A stretch of DNA of 64,000 bases from Nemertoderma westbladi (lineage: Eukaryota > Xenacoelomorpha > Nemertodermatida > Nemertodermatidae): contig JAUCBJ010004847.1 in assembly GCA_032718475.1 (NCBI GenBank), positions 1 through 64,000 on the forward strand. Direction: 5' to 3'. The translations under genes were made by a program, and so were the position numbers. Shown here piece by piece: positions 34,449 through 44,662 of the stretch (position 1 is the stretch's first letter; the number at the start of each line of letters is the position of its first letter). A model generated the notes under the pieces. The model was not told the origin of the DNA. It saw only the letters and a program-made list of their open reading frames with translations, and did no database searches.

Positions 34449-36580
34449 AGTGACGGGCCTAGCGGCCCGATAAGGAACCGACTTTTTATTTCAAATAAAA
34501 GAGACAACGAGCTCGGCTCGGTCTTGCACGATTGGGCATGATTTAGTTCGACTTGGCTTGATCGGCTCGGTTTGGCTCGATTAGGCTCGGCTCGGCTCGA
34601 TCTGACTCGACTCAGCTTGATTCGGCTCAATCAGCTTGATTGGGTTCGACTTGGCTCGGTCCAGCTCGACTTGGCTCAATTGGGCTCGATTCAGCTCAAT
34701 CTGCTCGACTCGGCTCGAATCGGCTCAATTGGGATTGATTGGGCTTGACTCGGCTCGATTTGGCTCAGTCCGGCTCGACTTGGCTCGGTCCGGATCAATT
34801 GGGCTCGACTAGGCTTGATTGGGCTCGACTTGGCTCTATTGGGCTCGACTCGACTCGATTGGGCTTGACTCGGCTCAGTCTGGCTCGACTCGGCTTGATT
34901 GGGCTAAACTCGGCTCGATTGGGCTCGACTCAGCTTGATTGGGCTCAATCAGGGCTCAATTTGGCGTGACACGGTCGACACGGCTCAGCTCGGCTCGGCT
35001 CGGCTTGGCTCGGCTCGGCTCGGCTCGGCTCAGCTCTGCTCGTGTTCGGCTCGGCTCGGCTCGGCTCAGCTCAGCTCGGCTCGGCTCGGCTCGGCTCGGC
35101 TCGGCTCGGCTCGGCTCGGCTTGGCTCGGATCGGCTTGGCTCGGCTCAGCTCTGCTCGTGTTCGGCTCGGCTCGGCTCGGCTCAGCTCGGCTCGGCTCGG
35201 CTCGGCTCGGCTCGGCTCGGCTTGGCTCGGATCGGCTTGGCTCGGCTCGGCTCGGCTCGGTCTGAGTCGACTCAGCTCGATTCGGCTCGATTGGGTACGA
35301 CTTGGCTCGGTCCGGCTTGACTTGGCTCAACTCGGCTCGAATGGGATTGATTGGGCTTGACTTGGCTCGATTTGGCTCAACTTGGCTCAGTCCGGCTCAA
35401 TTAGGTTCGACTTGGCTCGGTCCAGCTCAATTGGGCTCGACTAGGCTTGATTGGGCTCGACTCGGCTCTATTGGGCTCGACTCGACTCGATTGGGCTTGA
35501 CTCGGCTCAGTCTGGCTCGACTCGGCTTAATTGGGCTCAACTCGGTTCTGTTCGGCTCGATTGGGCTCGACTCGGCTTGATCACCTCGATTGGTTCTATT
35601 CGGCTCAATCGGTATGATTCGGCTCGATTGACACACGATGCTGGAAGGGTCAAAGCCAAACTCGGTTGATTTGATGTAACTCACGTGCTGCTCGAAGGGC
35701 GCAACATCATATGTCAAGGGTCAAAGCAAAACTCACGTGCTGCTAGAAGGGACAAAGTCAAACATTGTGTCTAATATTTGATTAACTCACGTGCTGCTCG
35801 AAGGGCGCAACTACATATATCGAAACAAGCCCCTGTCTTGTATTTTAATAATAATATAATAATGTACACTTCCCAACGGGGTAAATGAAATTCGGTAAAA
35901 TCATATTATTATTTTATCAATAAAATAGATATAAAATAAAAATAAATCAATTTGTATTTTAATTATATCAGAAATCGTTGCCATGCATAATGTACTATAT
36001 TTGGGTCCCATGACCCACCCCATTGAACAGCTTTGCTTACATCTGATAGAGAGTAATCCCAAATTAACTTCCCTCTACGAAAATTATTTTAATTAAATAC
36101 ATGCAACATAGCAGTCTACTCTACAGTCAACAGTAGTAGGCGTACACAATAACTAAAATGGCATTCAGCTTACCAGCTATTCGCATTAAGCTAATAGATA
36201 TTCGATTTCATTCGATTCAGTGAGTGTGTGAGGGCTATTGGGAGAGCAATCAGCTTATGATGTAATACATTAGAAGCCCACGGCTTTTGTTTGCTTACTG
36301 TCTGAGTTGTAGAGTGAGGATAATACTTGGCAGAGAAAGCATTTCCTTGTTAGGTGGCCATTCCTATAGAATAGCATTACTAGGCCATCTCTATCCATTT
36401 TTCATGAGTGCCAGCTGGTGTTTGACCTTAGAATCGCGGTATCTAGCCGCTGTGAAAATTTCATCAAAATCGTTAGAGTAGTTTTGGCTGTAGATCAGTC
36501 AGTCAGTCAGTCAGTCAGTCAGTCAGCCAGCCAGCCAGTCTCGAGCAATTCTTACAGTAATGAACCTCTCGGTTCCTAAA
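34449..36580 (+). repeat. Tandem unit 3, with GGCTC satellite inside
   Basis: The first ~62 bp repeat the start of unit 2 (hairpin, GGAACCG, 'AAATAAAAGAGACAACGAG'), then run into the satellite at 34512. After the satellite, the block at 36030-36580 matches units 1 and 2, with an internal deletion between 'GTGCCAGCTGGTGT' and 'TTAGAATCGCGG'. It ends with (TCAG)n at about 36495-36540 and 'CCTCTCGGTTCCTAA'. Confidence 0.6.
34512..35635. repeat. GGCTC pentanucleotide satellite (~1.1 kb)
   Basis: The core 34978-35260 is nearly pure (GGCTC)n with rare T-for-C changes and two 'TCTGCTCGTGTTC' interruptions that look like an internal higher-order copy. The flanks are degenerate (GGCTCGATT, GGCTTGACT types). 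A five-base unit keeps all three frames open on both strands, so the open frames here are not genes. Confidence 0.95.
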
Positions 36581-36589
36581 TAATAATAA

Positions 36590-36661
36590 TAATAAGCCGG
36601 CACAGCATTCTTAAAAATGCAGCTGCAATGCAGCATGCCGATCCTAGTAGTAGTAGTAGTA
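36590..36661 (+). mobile_element. RTE-like LINE 3' tail only
   Basis: A severely truncated copy: from 'AAGCCGGCACAGCATTC' through 'GCAGCATGCCGATCC' to (TAG)n. It is the rightmost part of the insertion, immediately before the GTTAATAGACAAT duplicate. Confidence 0.75.
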
Positions 36662-37170
36662 GTTAATAGACAATATTCTGCATCTTGCTCTTCTAAACTA
36701 GATTTAATACAGTTATCCAAACAAATAGGTGGTCATCCTAAACCAAGGTCATCCTCATACAAAACCTAAAAATGTTAATTTTTCATTCACAAGAGGCAAC
36801 TTTTATGTTTTTTGAGAGTGGTGCTATAACAATTGTTGGTCTATGTAGTTATATACCTCTACAAATTGATTTTATCACAAACCTTACCAGGTTGAAAATA
36901 GCAAATTTAAAACTAAATACTGAAACTTGTATCATATTTCACAAAATCAACTTTAGAAAATGTCTACAGAAATGTGGAAATTTTAAAATAAATAATGATA
37001 GTTTTCTTTTAGATTATAAATAACCCTGAACTATTTTGTGGTATACGATGCTTCATAAACAAATCATATTTTAGTATTTTTCATTCTGGTAAGATAGTAT
37101 CGATGACTCGACCATCTGTATTTGCTAGTGTTTATAAATTATTTTGTGAATATGTTATATGTAATTAGTA
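36662..37170 (+). pseudogene. Candidate TATA-binding-protein-like gene, 3' part
   Basis: Reading across one frameshift (near 36808) and one stop (37021), the pieces are SSKLDLIQLSKQIGG, a first 'FESGAITIVG' repeat, then 'PELFCGIRCFINKSYFSIFH' followed directly by SGKIVSMTRP and 'YKLFCEYV'. PELF-G-(I)-R...FxSGKIVxTG is the hallmark of the second TBP repeat; the first repeat has the equivalent F-SG-I--G. The fold assignment is from motif reading and is moderate. It lies downstream of PolB on the same strand and may belong to the same virus-like element; alternatively it is a host TBP-related pseudogene. Confidence 0.4.
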
Positions 37171-37366
37171 TATAATTTAATATTAAAAATAAATATTTGT
37201 TATTCTTATTTAAAACCATTTGATTGTTATATATCATGTATTGATGAGTTTGTATAAATTAAGAATTCTTCTTCTAAATTTTGTCTTATTTGTAGAGTGC
37301 AGAAACTTTATAGAGTAAATGGTTTATATAGTAAATATTATTGGTGGGATTGACAAAATTCACACA
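37171..37366. other. AT-rich spacer
   Basis: No gene or signal seen. Confidence 0.5.
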
Positions 37367-39396
37367 TCAACTCAAGGATAAGTAATACGATAGTGAAAGT
37401 AATGAGATTCCCCAAAAAGAACCATAGAGTGTTAGGTTGCCCTTCTTGGGAACTGGCACCAACTTATTTGTTTTCATTTCTTGTGGGACTCTTGTTGTTC
37501 GGTACATGTCTACTATGATGGGATAGATGAGCTTTAAACACTCAGGTATTTTAAAGACCTCAGGGGGAACACCATCTACTCCACTGGCACGATTGGTCTT
37601 AATGCTCTTTGCAGCAGTCTTCACTTCTGCAAAGGAGATATCACCAATGGGAATATCTGGGAGTACAGACGCAGACACTTTTACTTCTATAAAGTTATCA
37701 GGCAATACCCTGTCATTATTGAGGAGCTTTTCAAAGTGGGCCTTCCAACCATTGAGGCGATTTAAGGCTGGTGATTCAGCCTTAACCTTGGTGGTTGGTT
37801 GGCTTTTTGGACCAGCAAGCAAGTTGATCGATATCCATGCCTGGGGGGATGGTTGCCTGCTGTCGTCAGCATCATTGATGGCATCAACCTGTTGCTTTAT
37901 TAGCTCCTGTAAATTAACAGAGTACTGCCTGTTCAGGGACCTAGATGCAGCCTTAACTGCATTCTTGGCCGCTGTAGTCAGTTTGAGTCGGGACTCTTTC
38001 TGCGTCTTGTAGAGGTCATTTCGGCACTTCTGAATTTTGTTGTCAGTCCAGGGGGCCTTTTTCCTGTTTCGAGGGTAAACAGGAACTGTTTCTGCAGCTG
38101 CTAATTTAACTGCCTCTGTGAAGGCAGTATAGCACGCCTCATGTCGCCTCAGAGGCAAGAACCTCATACCTGTTGCTCAGCTGTAGTGTGAAGCTGGATC
38201 TCACACTTGGCTGTTGCAACAGAGAGGACCAGTCATGCCGCGGCAAGGCAGATTTCGTTGTTCTGCTAGCACGCAGACTAAGTCTTACCTTGGCCACAAT
38301 AAGGCGGTGATCACTGGAGAAGGGTCGTAGTGTAAATGCATTACAGTCTTTTATAGAGCTCCTGTATTTCCTACGAAACAGGATATGGTCTATCTGGGAC
38401 TTGTGACCACTGGGTCCACTATGAGTCCATAGCTTTCCAGTTCGCTTCTTGAACTGGGTTCCAGCCGAAAACAATCCATTTCCAGATATAAAATCCTGAA
38501 GATGGACAGAATTTCGGTTAACACAATTGCTATAGACCCAGGGCGATGCAGGTGATTGATGCAGACTTGCATTAAAGTCTCCCAGGAATGTTAAGAATGC
38601 ATGCTAATCCACTCCATCAGTAGCTGCTTGTAGATTCTGGTAGAAATTTTCCTCCTCCTCTACAGGGGCAACACTAGTCGGAGAGTAGCACACAATCAGA
38701 ACCACCTTAGGAAACTTCTTAGCCACTCTTCCAGAACATGAGAAGTGGCAACGGATGATGCGGTTAGAGATTTGGTCTATTTTGTCCAATGCTGCATGTG
38801 CAGTTGGATTCATCAATAAATAGACCAATTCCACCATTGCCATTATCATCTGCTGAAGCGAGGGTGAGTCGCCAACCGCCCCCCATGTCCTTAATCAGAA
38901 CCTCATCAGTCTGTCCAGTCTGCATTCGGTGCTCTTGAACACCCACTGCACTAAGAGAAAGCTTATCTACCAAGGCAGTCAGCTCACCTTGTCGCATTGG
39001 GGACCCGAGTGTTAGGGTGTTTACTGAGGCTAGTCTATTGACTTGCCTCAGATTCACCAATGGCTTTGTTGGTCGGGGTGGAACATGAGAGTAGCCTACA
39101 ACTCCAGAATCCCTCTCCCCCTCACAATCTGGCCTCCCTGGTGACCCATGGTTTGGGCCAGAAAGGTCATCAGGAAAGGGATTCAAAGAATTGTTTGCCG
39201 CTCTCTCTCCAGTAGGGGGTGAGACAGGCAGCCGGTCAGGAGATAACTGACGCCTGTGAGGCCGATTGTGTCCAGTCATTCCACTGGCCTCGAGTGGCTG
39301 GACCTCCGAATTACTAATGTAATCCATAGTGGGGGTTGGGGTGTGCTTTTTTGCCGAGTCAGCTCTAGGGGCAAATACCACACCCTGGTTTGCCAT
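37367..39396 (-). pseudogene. RTE-like LINE copy B: N-terminus, endonuclease, start of RT
   Basis: Read from 39396 down: a Pro/Arg-rich N-terminal region, endonuclease strands VNTLTLGSPMRQGELTAL, VGVQEHR (Gln-Glu), 'LTFLGDFNANLHQ' (GDFN), SDHRLIVAKVRL, then a linker and the RT start 'VPVPKKGNLTLYGSFWGISL' at 37367. It covers what copies A and D lack. Frameshifts occur near 38850, 38600-38474 and 38150. The 3' two-thirds of the RT is missing, which is unusual for a LINE, since these are normally 5' truncated. Confidence 0.85.
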
Positions 39397-39732
39397 TCCA
39401 CAGGGTGGGTGTCGCAGTGGAGTCAGATATGAGGCCCATCACCCATATCTACTCTTGCGCACATGACCAACCATTGACTGTGCAGCTCATCTGCTGGGTC
39501 ATGCCCTGTACCCCTGCTGCCAGGTGCAGCAGGGGTGTCACTAGCGACGGTGCTGACCTGAGAGCAATGTGAACATTAATGAGTCACGGCTGTTGGTGCA
39601 ACAGGTTCATGTTATGTTAAGAAGGCCCCAACAACCACCACTGGGTTAGCGTCGCCTGATATACCCCATAAGACACATCAACAGTGGGATATAAAATAAC
39701 CACACAATGCAGCTGGATGGTTCTATAATGAA
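39397..39732. other. Likely upstream region of RTE copy B
   Basis: No convincing gene. It includes an imperfect hairpin CCCCTGCTGCCAGGTGCAGCAGGGG at about 39511-39535, which might belong to the LINE 5' untranslated region. Confidence 0.45.
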
Positions 39733-39993
39733 ATGTTTGTTGTACTTCTAAAGAAATCTATGGAGAGGATGGCCCTATACTTCGAGCGGAATATAATGGT
39801 CGGTGGTTACTGTTATGTGGTAGCCCCTGAGTATAACTATGATACCATATATGAAGTCCCCATTCTAGAATCACTCGCTCTGGTATTATTTCTCGAGGAT
39901 GCGACGTTGATAAAAGATGATAAGGAAACGAGGTACGCCCCTCTACCAGACGGGCTTATCTCCATAAAGATGATGACAGCATTTGCTGTGTAG
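39733..39993 (+). CDS. Unrecognised 86-aa ORF
   Basis: The frame is mixed in composition with alternating hydrophobic and charged residues and no motif I know. It is followed in 40000-40120 by a Cys-rich stretch (CCICGCSFCRGC) in another frame. Neither has a matching start, splice site or family. It may be a decayed coding exon, or chance. Confidence 0.2.
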   Translation: MFVVLLKKSMERMALYFERNIMVGGYCYVVAPEYNYDTIYEVPILESLALVLFLEDATLIKDDKETRYAPLPDGLISIKMMTAFAV

Positions 39994-39999
39994 GTGCCA

Positions 40000-40829
40000 A
40001 ATCTATGCGGCACCTCTGTTCTGTATCGTGCTGCATATGTGGTTGTAGCTTTTGCAGAGGCTGCTATAAAACCGTATGTCCAGCCTGCAAGAAGGCCACG
40101 TCTTTGACCCTGGCTGTGGAGCTGCGGCTTTCCTGTCATCTATTTCAACATCATGCCATACATGTCCATCAGCCTCGGCTGGAAGTTATTCAATGGCATG
40201 TTGTTGCTTAAGATTCAGTTACTCAACCATATCGGGGGTTTCTTTCGCCTCTATGGGTGGTATAAACCCGGGTTGCTTGAGAATGAAGAATTCATAACAC
40301 TCACCAAGGTCCACCCCACCTGTTGCTGGTAGAAGTAATGAGACCACCTCTTGGTAGGTATATCTGTACATATGTAGGTATAGAGCCGTAGTTTCACAAC
40401 AGATCAATTGGGAATTAAAGGTGAGAAACGTCATCACCAACATCTAAAATGTATGATGGCCAACCGTAGGGAAGGCTGCATTCAGAAACTGTATTGAGGC
40501 AGTTCAGACAGTCCATAATTTTCAAGGAAACTTATTTATTGAGCCTGTGCTAACTCGTGGTTTTAATTTTCACTATACAGCTCCATTGTCATCCCTTTAA
40601 ACTGGCCTATATCTTCGAAAATGCGATAGCTAAAAATTCAAATGATTCAGCTCACATTATTAATTTGCGTTTCATATTGACTTTCATAATTACCTGGGAC
40701 TTTAATAATTATTTACCTGGGTTTTATTAAATAACGAACTGTATTACCTTTTTAATTATAACTATTAGTTATAAATAAAAACAACATTTTATTTTACCTT
40801 TTCACTAAGTCGATTCATTCTTGAATACA
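40000..40829. other. Non-coding region
   Basis: No recognisable gene beyond the short Cys-rich frame noted at 40005. AT-rich after 40600. Confidence 0.45.
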
Positions 40830-40975
40830 AATGAAATGGTAGCAATGGAAAGCTGGCCATGCAAGGCTTCCAAATATGTAAAAATATTTGAATTTAGTTG
40901 GCAAATAGCTGAGATAGGGGCATGTGCATTCGAATATTGAATGTATTTTTCTTCCGCTTCAGGCCATTTATTCTA
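40830..40975 (+). repeat. Dispersed repeat, also inverted at 46170-46380
   Basis: 'GGTAGCAATGGAAAGCTGG', 'CCAAATATGTAAAAATATT' and 'AATAGCTGAG' recur on the opposite strand at 46170-46380. No coding. Confidence 0.6.
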
Positions 40976-41034
40976 TTTAATAATTACACCATGATCTAAT
41001 CTCTCTGTAACTATGAGTAATCGAACTGATTCAA

Positions 41035-41720
41035 GGTTCTCTAGACTCTAAAAACTCTACCTGCACGATATTTATAGATCTCAAAGAGGCCTTTGACATC
41101 CTTAATAACCAAATTCTCAAAGAAACTTGAATATATCAGAGTTCTCCCAATAACTAGCTAGCTTTCTCTCTGAACGAACCCAATCTGTAATTAACCAGAC
41201 TAGTGGAAGTTCATGACTAATAAAATATACAGTAAAAATTACAGATAACGGTCCTGCCAAACACTTCGCTAATCATGAAAAAATAATACTCGGAAATCCG
41301 TCTGGCATTCTACTAATTTTCGCTTCAATTTTACTTAATATCTTCATAATCTTAGCTGGTGTAAATTCAACACTAGATAAATTTACATTAGGTGAAACCC
41401 ATCGTTCAAAAACTGGTAGAATACCATTATCAACCGAAAAATTTTCGAGACAGAATGTGAGCTTTTTCACAGTTATACACAACAGTTATCGCGCATTCAC
41501 TGGTAGGTCAAACCTAGGTAGGAATGTGTATCCCATGTAATATTATATCTAACCGTTACTCTGTTAATTGTGCTTCAGTTGGCTCAAGATGTGCCTCAAG
41601 GCTCCACTCACTCTCCTGTTACATTCTAACTTTATATTATTGACCTTCGTAATGCCTCCACCCTACTATCTGATTTATTTGCTGATAATACTACTCTATT
41701 TCATTCGGATGTAGGACAAT
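41035..41720 (+). pseudogene. LINE RT fragment with an inverted internal segment
   Basis: On the plus strand: a 'FIDLKEAFDIL'-type motif at about 41070, a 'VPQGSTHSP' motif at about 41590, and FADNTTLF near 41680 (catalytic FADD changed to FADN). Between them, 41273-41482 is coding on the minus strand: FTPAKIMKILSKIEAKIS and 'PDGFPSIIF', a motif that belongs before the IDLKEAF strand in such RTs. So an RT N-terminal part sits inverted inside the RT core. Confidence 0.6.
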
Positions 41721-41830
41721 TCGGTCCCAAAACACCAAATAAATGGGACCGAATTGTCTAGGACCGAATTGTCTGTCCTAGGACCGAATTGTCCAGGACT
41801 GAATTGTCCGGGACCGAATTGTTCTGTTCT
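41703..41830. repeat. GGACAATTCGGTCC palindromic repeat array, copy 1
   Basis: Several copies of the motif GGACCGAATTGTCC in alternating orientation. The same motif and 'CCAAAACACCAAATAAATGG' recur at 50095-50305. No coding. Confidence 0.8.
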
Positions 41831-42084
41831 TGATACAAACATAATTCGGACTAAAAAAATACTAGGAAAATTGAATTACATATATTTATTTACTTATTTC
41901 GTTTATATTAATGTGTAAACCAAAGAATAAAGCTACAATACATTTACATTTATTAAATTGCATTGAGTTATATTAATAAAGTTAATCTTTGCAGTTGTGC
42001 AGGCAGAATATATTCTAGTTATTGCAATTAAAATTGCATTATATAGGAAATGTCCTTCAAATATTTGTAGCTCTCAACAGCTTT

Positions 42085-42182
42085 AAGAATACATAGAATA
42101 CAAGAATATCTGGTTTATGTAGGTATTTCGCCTTTTTAGAATACAAGAATATCTGGTTTATGTAGGTATTTCGCCTTTTTGG
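42085..42182. repeat. Tandem duplication of ~48 bp
   Basis: Two head-to-tail copies of a unit beginning AATACAAGAATATCTGG and ending CGCCTTTTT. Confidence 0.8.
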
Positions 42183-42469
42183 TGAAGAATATCCCAACAA
42201 ACAATGTATCATCTCCATCCATGTTAGTGCCCCTCCCGCTTTAGTGCTTCTACAAATTTCCATCATCGGGTGGGCTACTTGAATATTGGCCATTAAATTC
42301 TTATTGTATGCCTATGACAAGTTGTTAGTCTTCCCAAGTTGTTAGTCTTCCGGATCTCCAGTTATTTGTTCGGCTAGGAAACTGAACAGATAGCCAGCCA
42401 TACACAACTTAGGATTTACCAGGTAAAACAAGATAGACACAAGAGAGAGCCCTGCCACCAGATCCCACT

Positions 42470-42680
42470 TGTGGGGCGAGCCACGAAGTGAGTGAGCCTT
42501 AGCGTAGGGGTACCATTAATCAACCTGTCGTTCTGTCGCGTTTTTTTTCAGTATTTTATTTTAAACGTTAATAACTCGGCCAATCCTTGATGAAATCTAT
42601 CCAAACTTGGTACACATGTTGTTTGGCAAAAGTTTGAAAATTTTCCAAGTAGAATTTGCGTGGGGCCTTCGTGCAGCATC
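42470..42680. repeat. Dispersed repeat, second copy of 16528-16735
   Basis: It begins GTGGGGCGAGCCAC and shares 'TGATGAAAT', 'CTTGGTACA' and a CGTGGGGCCTTC end with the copy at 16528. Related ends occur at 48600-48630 and 52930-52970. Confidence 0.65.
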
Positions 42681-42689
42681 AGTGTAACT

Positions 42690-43435
42690 GTTATTGTAGT
42701 TATAATATATTTATTTATCCAAAATTAACATGCGTTAAATTATTATTACTGTAGGATAAATCAGCTGGTTTTCTGACAAATTTTGCAAAACATAGGGGCT
42801 GTCTGCCAATCTGCATGTACCATTTGTACCGGTACTGTCAGGCTGTACTCAATTCCTGAATCGAGAATTCTGCAATCAGTCAATACTGCAATACAGGTCA
42901 GCCGGTACCATACACTGCAGACATGCCATATTATGTAATCTAATTAAACGTGGCCCCGGAAACCCTTGCGGTGATTATAGTTTAGGCCTAATTAGCCTAG
43001 TACCGGTAATAATAATATAATAGTTTAGATAGTTCAGTAGTTACCGCTAATCATTCAGTCATTGGCACGGTACACCGTATTGCTGTACTGCCGTTGTAGT
43101 GCGCACCGTAGGTACCACCCATGGCACTACACACAGGCCATGACAAGGACTTTGCTGTGAAATTAGCGTAGGCTGACTGTGCTGATTATGGTAACTACTG
43201 GGATAAGCAGGTATTTCGATCGAGTTTCTCGTATTCTCGATGCTCGAGGCGGATAGAGAGTTGGTTGTGTTGGGCGGTGTTGTTCAATTCTATCAAACAT
43301 ATTAAATAATTGGTAAAATACTAAAAACACACCAGATAAAGATACTGAGCTTATGGTAAAGAGATAGGCCGAACTTACAATTTCCAAATAGATTGTTCAT
43401 ATAATAAATATATTTTTGGTATTTGATTTCAAGAT
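42690..43435. other. Non-coding region rich in TACCGGTA
   Basis: Nothing gene-like. The short minus-strand frame at 43163 lacks features. TACCGGTAC-type palindromes recur. Confidence 0.45.
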
Positions 43436-43436
43436 A

Positions 43437-43690
43437 GGGGGGGGGGGGGGGGGGGGAACTGGACGCAATAAAAATTCATCCCTCTCCAGGGGAAATTGGA
43501 CGCAAATAACAACAGCTGATTACTCTCAAAAATAAAACTGTAACCTGTTCTATTGTGTTTACTTTATTGTTTTGGTTAAAATAACGTGCCACTGTAACCT
43601 GCTCCTTTCCCAAAATTTAGAAATTAATATTGAGGCGGGATATTAATTCGCCAAGATGGGATTTGCGTCCAGTCCCACCCCCCTCCTATC
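43437..43690. repeat. Poly-G run and dispersed repeat
   Basis: A homopolymeric G run (about 43437-43456) is followed by non-coding DNA. The segment 43600-43690 with 'TTGAGGCGGGATATTAATTC' matches 31675-31750 inverted. Confidence 0.6.
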
Positions 43691-43957
43691 TCTTGATTTC
43701 ACTAAAAAATAGAATACATTGCATTTTACTGTTATAATTACTGTATTGAATAAAATAATTAATTGATTGTTTATTAAACTGTGCTAAGCACGTTGAACTG
43801 GAGCTCTAACAATTCCCCACTAGCGGCAGACAGGAACTGTAAAAGTCTCTGTAGAATTTCTAATTAAGCAATGCTCTTAGGTAACTACTACTAAATTTCA
43901 GATGAATCTGATCGTTGGTTCTATAATTACAGCTATTTTTACGTTTCTGTTAATTCT

Positions 43958-44560
43958 GTTAAAAACACGAGGAAACGGTCGAAATTGCGGGTTTAAGTAA
44001 GCCTGGGAAACCATACTTTATTAAGTAGGGTTTACCGGTGACCAGTACACATTTTTACTATTCAAGTAGCCTACTGCCAATTATCATTGTATTATCAGAT
44101 TATAGTACCGGCTGAACGGTATAACAAGTTTAGTGCTATTTTAAATCTAATCTCGGCCTTACCGTAATCAATACAGTTTGGAATGCAGTATTGCATTATC
44201 ATGAATTTAATTAATTGTAGGGTTAAAGACGAGCAAGACTCTCGACTGCTTTCAATTGATATAAAGCCGCGTGTGAAATGATTGAGATTTAATGTGTATT
44301 TGAATCGATCGAAAATCTCTATCCATAGAAACCAAGAGAATAAATTGTCAGAGCACTGTGTGTGTATGTGTAGTGACGTCAAATCTGTAGCAGCCAATCA
44401 CAGCCGATTTTCAAGATTGGCTTCCCAGGCTTATTTAAACCCGCTATTTCGACCGTTTCCATGTGTTTTCACAAAAAACACACCCGCCACTCGATTCAGG
44501 ACACATTGTTACCCCTACTGTAATTCAATTGTTTCTAGCCCAACAATTTTTTCGAACCCG
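43958..44560. mobile_element. Foldback-type repeat, asymmetric copy
   Basis: The right half 44250-44545 matches 47935-48210. Its left arm (43958-44010, 'GAGGAAACGGTCGAAATTGCG') matches the start of the other foldback's arm in inverse orientation. It is a diverged copy with an altered middle. No coding. Confidence 0.65.
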
Positions 44561-44662
44561 GTAGTCTGATAGCAATCTGACATTGGTGCGTCATGAGTGA
44601 GATGGGATCATTTTAAGCTTTTGTTCATCGAACCATAGTAGAAATTAATAGATCTCGAATAT

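Larger units (their letters stand above)
31330..36661. mobile_element. 5.3-kb composite insertion (three tandem repeat units, satellite, RTE tail)
   Basis: It is bounded by GTTAATAGACAAT at 31317-31329 and 36662-36674. Inside are three diverged, head-to-tail repeat units, the GGCTC satellite and a terminal RTE-like 3' tail. Nothing in it encodes a recognisable protein; the frames in the satellite are artefacts of the pentamer. Confidence 0.6.

Noticed and set aside
34739-35635. Several long open frames with SARLGS- and AEPSR-type repeats on both strands
   Set aside because: They are produced by a 5-bp repeat, which stays open in every frame; no gene signals are present.
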